A stretch of DNA of 6,193 bases from an uncultured Gemmatimonadota bacterium (GTDB lineage: Bacteria; Gemmatimonadota; Gemmatimonadetes; Gemmatimonadales; Gemmatimonadaceae), in assembly GCA_946479015.1 (NCBI GenBank), contig CAMLEQ010000236.1, positions 1 through 6,193 of the forward strand, given 5' to 3'. Under the pieces are notes generated by a model that searched no databases, had not been told where the DNA came from, and saw only the letters and a list, made by a program, of their open reading frames with translations. Shown one piece after another: positions 1-5,549 of the stretch. Made by a program: the position numbers and the translations under genes. The stretch's first letter is position 1. Each line of letters opens with the position of its first letter.

Positions 1-1452
1 CGTCGCTCTCGATCACCACCGAGAGCCAGAGTCGCAGCTCGCACAGCCACACCGCGGTGGGGTTGATGTCCACGCCGAAGATGGCGCGCGTGAGCAGCTC
101 GCGCCGCACCACGGACACCGGACGCTCGTCCCCGCACCGACCGAGGAGCGCCGCCAGCTCCTCCAGCGCGTGCACGAGGAAGGTGCCGCTGCCGCACGAG
201 GGATCGAGCACGCGCACAGCCGTCGCGCGCTCGCGCAGCAGCCGGGCGGCCGCGGCATCGGGAGCGTCGCCCGCGAGCGCGTCCGCGACCGCATCGGGGG
301 AGAGCGCGCCCCCCGCGAGCGCGCTCGCCAGCGCCGCCCGGGTGACCCGCGCCACGAGCGCCTGCGGCGTGAAGAACGCCCCGCTCGCGCGGCGCGCCCG
401 CGCATCCATGAGCGACTCGAAGGCGCGGCCGAGCATCTCCGGATCGATCGCCGCCTCCGACCAGCGCGCTCCCTCCTCGCGCGCGGTGAAGCGATAGCGC
501 GACAGCAGCTCGGAGAAGAGGAGCCCCAGCGTCTCGTCGGTGAAGCGCACGCCGGCGCGCCGCCGCTCGAGCGCGGTGCGCGCGAACAGGCCGCCGTTCA
601 GGAAGGGGATGCGCCCCATGGCGCGCGCCGCCGCCGCGCGGCGCGAGACCGGTGTATTGAGCGTGCCGAAGAAGAGCGGGAGGAGCACCCGGGCGTGATA
701 GTCGCCCCCCTGTTCCATGCACCGCGCGAAGCCGTTCTCGAGGAAGCGGCGCTCGCCGTCCAACCACCCCTTGGTCTCGAGGAAGGAGAGAAAGAGCAGC
801 CGCGACACGTACAGCAGCGCGAGCTCCGCGCGCTCGGCGTCGCTGGCGCGCCCGCGCGCCTCGGCGGCGAGGCGCCCCACCAGGCGCTCCAGCGCGCGGT
901 AGAAGCGGCGTCCCAGCCCCTCGCGTCCGAGCGCCTCGAGCCAGAGCGCGTGCGTGAGGACGTCCGACTCCCGTGAGGCGCCGGCGAGCGCGGCGATCGT
1001 CTCTGCGTCGCTCGGCATCACGCGCGTGCGGTCCACCACCAGCGCGGCCACGCGCGGCCGGCTCCGGTCGCCGACCCAGGCGGCCACCGCCAGCTCCGGC
1101 GTGCGGTCGCGGAGCGCGAGCACGAGCCAGAGGATCTGCGGCGCGGTGGCCGAGAGGCGCGCGGCGGTTTGCTCGAGCGCCTCGCGCAGGGGAGCGGCGC
1201 GCGGCACGCGCAGCAGGAGCGCGCGGATCGCTCCCGCGCCGGGGACGATGCGCGCCTCGAGCATGCCGGGCGCATCGAGGCCGAGCGCGTGAAGGGCGTC
1301 GCGGTCGAGCGGAAGCGGGGACGCGCCGCAGCCGATGGCGGTGGCCAGCGTGGCGAGCGAGGAGAGCGAGTCGCAGCCGGCGAGCAGCGCGGCGTAGGCG
1401 GAGAGCGGGCGCACGCCGCGACGATGGCGGCGAGCGATGCGCCGGCCGGCAT
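1..1452 (-). CDS. Eco57I-type N6-adenine DNA methyltransferase / restriction-modification protein (partial, 3' end outside window)
   Basis: The product should methylate adenine in DNA, as a stand-alone modification enzyme or a fused restriction-modification (type IIG/IIL-like) protein. The minus frame is open from position 2 to at least 1414. Reading from the N-terminus, a helical region contains LLYVSRLLFLSFLETKGWL (about 760-825), typical of the N-terminal part of large Eco57I-class enzymes. Next come GRIPFLNGGLFART (about 582-625), SGAFFTPQALV (about 357-390), the SAM-binding motif I VLDPSCGSGTFLV (about 175-215) and IFGVDINPTAVWLCELRLWLS (about 20-85). The catalytic NPPY motif should follow but lies beyond the left edge, so activity cannot be judged. 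The ATG at 1452 has GAGG five bases upstream on its strand, but reading on from it requires one missing base near 1414. The alternative is a GTG start at 1414, without a visible ribosome binding site. A nuclease part, if any, is not in view. Confidence 0.88.
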
Positions 1453-1493
1453 CGTGCCCTCGCGATCGGGCGCGAAGTCGTGCGGCGCCACCC

Positions 1494-1545
1494 GGAAAAG
1501 GAACGCCTCCGAGCACCCTTCGGCGGGGGTGTCGGAGGCGTCCTT
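1494..1545 (-). terminator. Strong hairpin followed by a T-rich stretch on the minus strand (terminator or attenuator)
   Basis: The arms at 1498-1518 and 1527-1545 pair over 19 bp with only two single-base bulges and an eight-base loop (1519-1526). On the minus strand the stem runs into CCTTTTCC, the layout of an intrinsic terminator. No minus-strand gene lies upstream to be terminated. The hairpin sits about 45 bases before the ATG proposed for the methyltransferase, so an attenuator in that gene's leader, or the end of a small RNA, are both possible. On the plus strand no T run follows. Confidence 0.6.
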
Positions 1546-1573
1546 CACTCGAAGGAAGTACGAAGCCTCGCGG

Positions 1574-1612
1574 CTCCGTCCATTGGACGCTCGGAGACCG
1601 GAAAAGGTTTCC
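1574..1612. repeat. Two short adjacent inverted repeats
   Basis: CTCCGTCC (1574-1581) can pair with GGAC (1585-1588) and GGAG (1593-1596) around an ATT loop, with a four-base bulge. Directly next to it GGAAA (1600-1604) pairs with TTTCC (1608-1612). Each is weak alone. They matter because they fill the gap between two stronger hairpins, and because CCGGAAAAGG at 1598-1607 repeats the bases at 1492-1501 exactly. Confidence 0.4.
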
Positions 1613-1613
1613 A

Positions 1614-1644
1614 GTCAGGCTCGCTTCGCACGGCCGAGCCTGAC
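1614..1644. repeat. Perfect 10-bp inverted repeat with 11-base loop
   Basis: GTCAGGCTCG (1614-1623) is the exact reverse complement of 1635-1644. On the minus strand the hairpin is followed by TGGAAACCTTTTCC, so it could be a second terminator-like element reading toward the methyltransferase. It does not resemble a tRNA, SRP RNA or other RNA I recognise. An operator for a dimeric regulator is also possible. Confidence 0.5.
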
Positions 1645-1648
1645 AAGT

Positions 1649-1677
1649 GGAACGAAACGTATCGCTCTCACGTGAGA
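1649..1677 (+). promoter_or_regulatory. Candidate ECF-type promoter overlapping a CACGTG palindrome
   Basis: GGAAC at 1649-1653 followed after 17 bases by CGTG (1671-1674) resembles the GGAAC / CGT pattern of ECF sigma factor promoters. It would drive the lipoprotein gene. The putative -10 end lies inside the perfect 12-bp palindrome TCTCACGTGAGA (1666-1677), which could be an operator. Both are read by eye, with no second site to support them. Confidence 0.25.
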
Positions 1678-1757
1678 AGGATCGGCCGGACGAGGTCGTT
1701 CAGCAGGTGAGGGCACCGCGAGCCTGCGGCGCCGGTCCGTTCACCTCGATCCTGGAG
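1678..1757 (+). promoter_or_regulatory. Folded 5' leader ending at the ribosome binding site of the lipoprotein gene
   Basis: AGGATCG (1678-1684) is complementary to CGATCCT (1747-1753). Inside it CGGAC (1687-1691) can pair with GTCCG (1735-1739) and CCGC (1716-1719) with GCGG (1726-1729). The outer helix ends at the base before the Shine-Dalgarno GGAG (1754-1757), eight bases ahead of the ATG. Such a fold could influence translation. It matches no riboswitch class I recognise, and in GC-rich DNA part of this pairing may be chance. Confidence 0.3.
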
Positions 1758-1765
1758 CTCGCCTC

Positions 1766-2320
1766 ATGCTGTCCCGCACCCTTCTCCTCGCCTCCCTCGT
1801 GCTCCTCGCCGCGTGCGGCGGCGATTCCGGTCCCACCAACCCCGGCGGGATCGCCGACAAGTTCTCCGCCTCGGTCACCGGCGACGCGAACCACGACATG
1901 TCGGGCCACGCCGTCTACGCCATCAACTCCGGCGTCGGCTTCGGGCTGGAGCTGGTGGACACCACGCAGGGGACGCTGTACTTCGAGCAGCAGCAGGGCG
2001 CGCCATCGTCGGGGGACAACGCGCTCGCCGACGCCACCACCGGCGAGGTGGGGCCGGGCTCGCTGTGGGCGGTGGTGCTGCTCACGCCGCCCGCCGGACC
2101 GGCCGAGGGGATGCTCTACAGCAAGTCCGGCACGATCACGATCACCAGCCAGAGCGGCGACGAGCTGAAGGGGAACTTCAGCTTCACCGCCACCGGCACG
2201 GTGAACGGCGTGGACGGCGAGGCCACGGTGCAGGTGAGGGGCCCATTCCCCGGGACCACCGGCTGGGGGCCCCCGCGGGTGCGGCGCATCGTGCGCACCG
2301 ACGGACCGGCGGGTGGTGTG
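1766..2320 (+). CDS. Small secreted lipoprotein of unknown function (3' end unresolved)
   Basis: The N-terminus is a clear lipoprotein signal: MLSRTLLLASLVLLAAC with lipobox LAAC and acylated Cys17, followed by a Gly/Ser/Pro linker. The mature part (about residues 28-157) is rich in Gly, Thr and Val with alternating stretches such as GTITITSQSGDELKGNFSFTATG, suggesting a small beta-sandwich anchored in a membrane facing the periplasm or outside. The start is supported by GGAG eight bases upstream. After GEATVQVRG (near 2245) the sequence stops looking like the domain, and no stop codon appears in this frame until 3523, deep in the antisense of the next gene. I therefore cut the feature where the convergent hairpin begins; the true stop is probably between about 2245 and 2345 and may have been lost by mutation or sequencing error. 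The function is unknown. Confidence 0.72.
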
Positions 2321-2347
2321 ATGCCGCCCGGGGCGCGGGCGGCATCA
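2319..2347. terminator. Convergent hairpin on the glycosyltransferase stop codon
   Basis: The arm 2319-2330 pairs perfectly over 12 bp with 2336-2347 around a five-base loop. The right arm contains the TGA stop of the minus-strand glycosyltransferase (2345-2347). It lies between two converging genes, so it probably ends transcription from both sides. Neither side has a T run, so termination strength is uncertain. Confidence 0.6.
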
Positions 2348-3502
2348 CTCGGCGACGTACTCGCGTCCCTTCCACTCCACCCGTCGCCCGCGGCGGACGG
2401 CGCGCACCACGATGTACATCACCACGACCGCGCCGATGGGGTAGGCGAGCGCCCAGACGGGGGAGATCCGCTGCGCCGCCGCGTACACCACCGCCCACCA
2501 GAGCAGGGTGATCGCCGTGCAGAGGAGCGCCCAGGTCACGAGCGCGCCGCCGGCGAGCCCGAGGATCGCGAGCAGGAGCACGAGCACTGGCGCGAGCGTG
2601 GCCACGAGCGGCGCGAGGAGCATGGCGGGGAGGAGCACCCGCCCCGGCGCGCCGAGCGGGGTCGCGTCGAGCGCGCCGGCGTAGATGTTCTTCATCCACC
2701 CGCGCACGATCTCCCCGAGCGTCTCGTACATGCGCGTGGAGAGCTGGTGCACGCCGAGCACGATCTCGGTGCGGAGGCCGGCGGCGAAGGCGAGCTGCGC
2801 GAGCGCGAGGTCCTCCGCCACCTTCCCGCGCACCGCGGCGTGGCCGCCGATGGCGTCGTATCCCCCACGCTCGAAGATCATGAGCTGGCCGTTGGCGATC
2901 TTGTCCACCGGGCGCGGGGAGCGGTTGATGGCGCGCACCCCGCCGTAGCGCAGGGCGATGAGCCCGAACACCTGCGGCTGCACCACGCGCTCCCAGAAGC
3001 CCACCAGCTCCTGCCGGCCGGCGACGGTGAGCAGGTGCAGCGACCGCGCGCGCATCGCGTGCACCGCGCGCGGGAGGAGGTCGGGGGCGTGCTCGGTGTC
3101 GGCGTCGGTGAAGCAGAGCAGCGCGCCGCGCGCGGCGGCGGCGCCGGTGGCGCACGCCCACTGCTTGCCGAACCATCCCGGCGGGAGCGCGGGCGCGTCG
3201 ATCACCCGCAGCCGCTCGTCGCGCCGCGCCAGCTCCCGCGCGATGATCCCGGTGCCGTCCTCGGAGCGGTCGTTCACGACGATCACCTCCAGCGCGGGGT
3301 GGCGGGAGGCGAGCACGGAGTGGGCGCACCGCGCGATGTTGCGCGCTTCGTCGCGCGCGGGGATGATCACCGAGACCAGCGGCGGGTCGGGCGGTGGATC
3401 CGCGGACAGCTGGTCGAGCGATGGGCTCCCCCGCATGCGCCACGCGAGCACGATGGGGACGGCGAGCCAGGGGAGCGCGGCGAGATAGGGGGCGATCGTC
3501 AC
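2345..3502 (-). CDS. Membrane-bound family 2 glycosyltransferase (HpnB/CrtQ-like)
   Basis: This is an integral membrane enzyme expected to move a sugar from a nucleotide-sugar to a lipid-type acceptor. Residue numbers assume the GTG at 3502 (385 aa). A transmembrane segment (about 2-21) is followed by a cytosolic GT-A domain with VSVIIPARDE (43-52), VNDRSEDGTG (76-85), the metal-binding DAD (133-135) and the acidic ED (230-231) usual for the catalytic base. RGWMKN (267-272) replaces the processive QxxRW motif. Two or three hydrophobic segments (about 289-367) and a basic tail end the protein. The PPGWFGKQWA stretch (107-116) is characteristic of hopanoid-associated HpnB and carotenoid CrtQ relatives. 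The acceptor is not shown by the sequence and no hopanoid or carotenoid gene is nearby. GTG at 3526 would add eight residues; TTG at 3559 lies in a hairpin and is unlikely. Confidence 0.9.
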   Translation of the reverse strand: MTIAPYLAALPWLAVPIVLAWRMRGSPSLDQLSADPPPDPPLVSVIIPARDEARNIARCAHSVLASRHPALEVIVVNDRSEDGTGIIARELARRDERLRVIDAPALPPGWFGKQWACATGAAAARGALLCFTDADTEHAPDLLPRAVHAMRARSLHLLTVAGRQELVGFWERVVQPQVFGLIALRYGGVRAINRSPRPVDKIANGQLMIFERGGYDAIGGHAAVRGKVAEDLALAQLAFAAGLRTEIVLGVHQLSTRMYETLGEIVRGWMKNIYAGALDATPLGAPGRVLLPAMLLAPLVATLAPVLVLLLAILGLAGGALVTWALLCTAITLLWWAVVYAAAQRISPVWALAYPIGAVVVMYIVVRAVRRGRRVEWKGREYVAE

Positions 3503-3513
3503 GCCGAATCTTA
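3503..3513 (-). promoter_or_regulatory. Candidate -10 element for leaderless transcription of the glycosyltransferase
   Basis: On the minus strand TAAGAT (3508-3513) fits the TAnnnT pattern of a -10 box and ends five bases before the GTG at 3502, placing the likely transcript start on that codon. No Shine-Dalgarno sequence precedes either GTG candidate. No convincing -35 is visible 17 bases upstream, so the call is tentative. Confidence 0.35.
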
Positions 3514-3545
3514 TGCTGCGTGACACGTGGTGGGGGAGCGCGGGA

Positions 3546-3574
3546 GGCGGGCGCCCCAACGCGAGGCGCCCGCC
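3546..3574 (-). terminator. Hairpin after the disordered-protein gene
   Basis: GGCGGGCGCC (3546-3555) pairs perfectly with 3565-3574 around a nine-base loop. It starts 11 bases after the TGA of the minus-strand gene ending at 3586. No T run follows, so it is a GC-rich, terminator-like hairpin rather than a textbook one. It suggests that this gene and the glycosyltransferase downstream are separate transcripts. Confidence 0.5.
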
Positions 3575-3585
3575 CGCGCGAAGCG

Positions 3586-4065
3586 TCAGCGCTCGCGACC
3601 GGAGCCGCGGTCGCCCCGCCCCCGCCCGGAGCCACGCCGGGAGCTGGAGCGGCCCGAGGAGCGGGAACCACTCTGCCCGCCGGTGCCTCCCGGCTCGCCG
3701 GCCGGAGACGAGCCCGAGCGCGAGTGACCCGCATAGTCCTCGCTCGCCGCGCGCATCTCATCGTCTTGCGTGCGCCCGGCATTCCGCCCCACGTCGGACG
3801 TCGTGCTCCGATCCGCGTACGAGTTCCCCGGCGTCTCACGAGAGCCGCGCGCGCGTCCCTCCTCCGCCGGCGCGGACGCGCCCATCGCGCCGGAGGCGTT
3901 CGCCTCCCCCAGCGATCCCGTGTCGCTCATCGACTGTCGTCCGCTGCCATCAGCCTGCATCGAGGCGTCGCGCTCGTGGCCGCTCGAGTCCGAGCGCCCC
4001 GAGGACGCGCGACGCTCCCGCTCGTCATCGTGCATGGGGTTCCGGTGTTCTCGCTGATCGGTCAT
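3586..4065 (-). CDS. Ser/Gly/Arg-rich hydrophilic protein, probably intrinsically disordered
   Basis: I do not recognise this 159-aa protein. It is low in complexity: it has no Lys, Cys, Trp, Phe or Ile, one Leu, one Val and two Tyr, and is otherwise Ser, Gly, Arg, Ala, Asp and Glu. Residues 1-45 are mixed-charge, the middle (about 50-115) is Ala/Ser/Gly-rich, and the tail (about 125-159) is strongly basic with repeated SGR, GRGRG and GSGR units resembling RGG-type nucleic-acid-binding tails. There is no signal peptide or membrane segment. The gene is supported by the ATG at 4065 with GGAGG eight bases upstream, a stop followed by a hairpin, and no competing gene on the other strand. A stress, desiccation or nucleic-acid-associated role is a guess from composition only. 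The frame stays open upstream of the ATG, but that part is antisense to the carboxypeptidase gene. Confidence 0.65.
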   Translation of the reverse strand: MTDQREHRNPMHDDERERRASSGRSDSSGHERDASMQADGSGRQSMSDTGSLGEANASGAMGASAPAEEGRARGSRETPGNSYADRSTTSDVGRNAGRTQDDEMRAASEDYAGHSRSGSSPAGEPGGTGGQSGSRSSGRSSSRRGSGRGRGDRGSGRER

Positions 4066-4090
4066 GCAGCTACCCTCCGGTGAAGGTCTC

Positions 4091-4112
4091 CCCTCGCGGC
4101 GCGCCGCGAGGG
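4091..4112. repeat. Perfect 22-bp palindrome in the divergent intergenic region
   Basis: The 22 bases are exactly self-complementary, built as CCCTCGC, central GGCGCGCC, then GCGAGGG, with no spacer. It lies 26 bases upstream of the disordered-protein start and 48 bases before the -35 box of the carboxypeptidase gene. It could be an operator for a dimeric regulator acting on both genes, or a hairpin in the leader of the minus-strand gene. Confidence 0.5.
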
Positions 4113-4159
4113 ACACCCCTGGGGGGCAGGGCGCATGCCATCCCGGGCGGACGCGGCGG

Positions 4160-4188
4160 TTGACCATGCGAGAGGCCGCCTCTACGTT
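4160..4188 (+). promoter_or_regulatory. Sigma-70-like promoter for the LD-carboxypeptidase cluster
   Basis: TTGACC (4160-4165) matches five of six bases of the -35 consensus. Exactly 17 bases later TACGTT (4183-4188) keeps the key T, A and final T of the -10 box. The transcript would start near 4195, leaving about 40 bases before the ATG at 4234. This also argues against starting the carboxypeptidase at the in-frame ATG at 4135, which lies upstream of the promoter. Confidence 0.45.
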
Positions 4189-4233
4189 GCCCGCATCGCC
4201 GTTCGCCCCCTCCCGTCTCGTCGCGCCCGCTTC

Positions 4234-5178
4234 ATGCCCCGCTCTCCAACGCCATCGCTCGCGCCTCCGCGTCTCGCGCCGGGCGCCCGTGTGGCGCTCG
4301 TCTGTCCAGCCGGTCCGCTCCACTCCCCGCTCGAGCTCGCCCGCGCCGAGGAGAGCGCACGCTCCTTCGGCTGGGAGCCGGTGCCGGGGGAGCACGTGCT
4401 CGCCCGCGACGGCTACCTGGCGGGGAGCGACGCCGAGCGCGCGGCGGATCTGGATCGCGCGCTGCGCGATCCGCGAATCGATGGCGTCTGGTGCGTGCGC
4501 GGCGGCTACGGCGCGATGCGCCTGCTCGACGCGCTCGACTGGGACGCGCTCGCGCGCCGGCCGCGCGCGCTGCTCGGCTACTCCGACATCACCGCGCTCC
4601 ACGCCGCCATCCGGGCGCGGTGCGATCTGATTAGCTTTCACGCCCCCACCGCCCGCTCCACGCTCACGCCGTTCACTCGGCGATCGCTGGAGCGCGCGGT
4701 GATCCACGGCGAGGACCCGTGCGGCGCGGCGCCCGATGCGCGCGTGCTCCGCGGCGGGCGCGCCGTGGGGCGGCTGGAGGGAGGGAACCTCGCGCTCATC
4801 ACCGCGCTCGTGGGGACGCCGTACGCGGCGCGGCTGGACGACGCGATCCTCGTGCTCGAGGACGTGAGCGAGCCGGTGTACCGGATCGATCGGATGCTCC
4901 GGCACCTGATGCTCTCGGGCGCGCTCGCCCGCGTGCGCGCGATCGTGTTCGGCGCGTTCACCGAGCGCGGCGAGGAGACGGAGGGGACGCGTCCGCTCGA
5001 CGACGTGCTGCGCGAGGCGGCGGACGCCGCCGGCGTCCCCTGCATCGCCGGCGCGCCGGTGGGACACATCGACGACCAATGGACGCTCCCGCTCGGCGCG
5101 CTCGCCGAGCTGGACGCGGATCGCCGCACGCTCACCGTGCTCGTGGAGCGCGCGGCCCAGCACCCGGAGAGGACATGA
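4234..5178 (+). CDS. LD-carboxypeptidase, peptidase family S66
   Basis: The family cleaves the L,D-peptide bond before the terminal D-alanine of murein tetrapeptides, mainly in peptidoglycan recycling in the cytosol; some S66 members act on microcin C7-type peptides instead. The protein is 314 aa, the usual family length. Motifs in order are VALVCPAGP (20-28), CVRGGYGAMRLL (87-98), the nucleophile elbow GYSDIT with Ser117, LEGGNLALI (181-189), LVLEDVSEPVYRIDR with Glu209, and PVGHIDDQWTLPLG with His278. Ser117, Glu209 and His278 match the known Ser-Glu-His triad in order and roughly in spacing, so the enzyme should be active. There is no signal peptide. The start at 4234 fits the family N-terminus and the promoter position, though no clear ribosome binding site precedes it. 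Its stop overlaps the next gene by ATGA, so the two are translationally coupled. Confidence 0.93.
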   Translation: MPRSPTPSLAPPRLAPGARVALVCPAGPLHSPLELARAEESARSFGWEPVPGEHVLARDGYLAGSDAERAADLDRALRDPRIDGVWCVRGGYGAMRLLDALDWDALARRPRALLGYSDITALHAAIRARCDLISFHAPTARSTLTPFTRRSLERAVIHGEDPCGAAPDARVLRGGRAVGRLEGGNLALITALVGTPYAARLDDAILVLEDVSEPVYRIDRMLRHLMLSGALARVRAIVFGAFTERGEETEGTRPLDDVLREAADAAGVPCIAGAPVGHIDDQWTLPLGALAELDADRRTLTVLVERAAQHPERT

Positions 5179-5540
5179 CGGAGAAGAGTTACGAGGAGCA
5201 GGTGGCGGAGGCCAAGTCGCGCGTGGCGGAGGTGACGGCGGCGGAGGCGATGTCGCTGCAGCGCGCCGGGAACGGCGTGGCGTTCCTGGACGTGCGCGAG
5301 CCGAACGAGTGGAACCTGTTCCGCATCCCCGGCGCGGTGCACGTGCCGCTCGCCGCGGTGCGCGACAGCGTGCGCGACGCGGTACCCCCCTCGGCGGGGC
5401 GCGTCGTGGTGTACTGCGCGCGAGGGAATCGCTCCGCGCTCGCCGCGGACGCGATGCGCGAGCTGGGCTATGCCGACGTCGTGTCGCTCGCCGGCGGGAT
5501 CATGGGGTGGGTGAGCGCCGGCGGCGAGGTGGAGGAGTAG
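5175..5540 (+). CDS. Single-domain rhodanese-like protein
   Basis: Rhodaneses carry sulfur as a persulfide on an active-site cysteine and pass it to thiol or cyanide acceptors; the partner here is unknown. The 121-aa protein has a charged helix (residues 1-18) before one rhodanese domain. FLDVREPNEW (37-46), IPGAVHVPL (51-59), the active-site loop CARGNRS (81-87, nucleophile Cys81) and the closing LAGGIMGW (105-112) are all present, so it should be catalytically competent. It has no signal peptide or membrane segment and is likely cytosolic. The ATG at 5175 overlaps the stop of the LD-carboxypeptidase gene (ATGA) and has GGAGAGG just upstream, a strong ribosome binding site. It is probably co-transcribed with both flanking genes. 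Nothing in the neighbourhood identifies a sulfur-transfer pathway. Confidence 0.93.
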   Translation: MTEKSYEEQVAEAKSRVAEVTAAEAMSLQRAGNGVAFLDVREPNEWNLFRIPGAVHVPLAAVRDSVRDAVPPSAGRVVVYCARGNRSALAADAMRELGYADVVSLAGGIMGWVSAGGEVEE

Positions 5541-5549
5541 GCGCGGCGC

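Noticed and set aside
57..976. Plus-strand open frames of 146 and 268 aa across the left end
   Set aside because: They are antisense to the methyltransferase frame, which carries clear family motifs, and their products are Arg/Ala/Glu-rich noise.
1614..1644. Possible tRNA or SRP RNA at the 10-bp hairpin
   Set aside because: There is no cloverleaf, T-loop or conserved SRP tetraloop motif on either strand.
2346..3523. Extension of the lipoprotein frame by about 390 residues
   Set aside because: It is His/Arg/Glu-rich shadow sequence antisense to a well-supported glycosyltransferase.
4135..4233. Upstream ATG for the LD-carboxypeptidase
   Set aside because: The extra 33 residues are Arg-rich and unlike the family, and this ATG lies upstream of the likely promoter at 4160-4188.
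4066..5163. Minus-strand frame continuing upstream of the disordered protein
   Set aside because: It is antisense to the LD-carboxypeptidase with its full catalytic triad. The ATG at 4065 with a strong ribosome binding site marks the real start.
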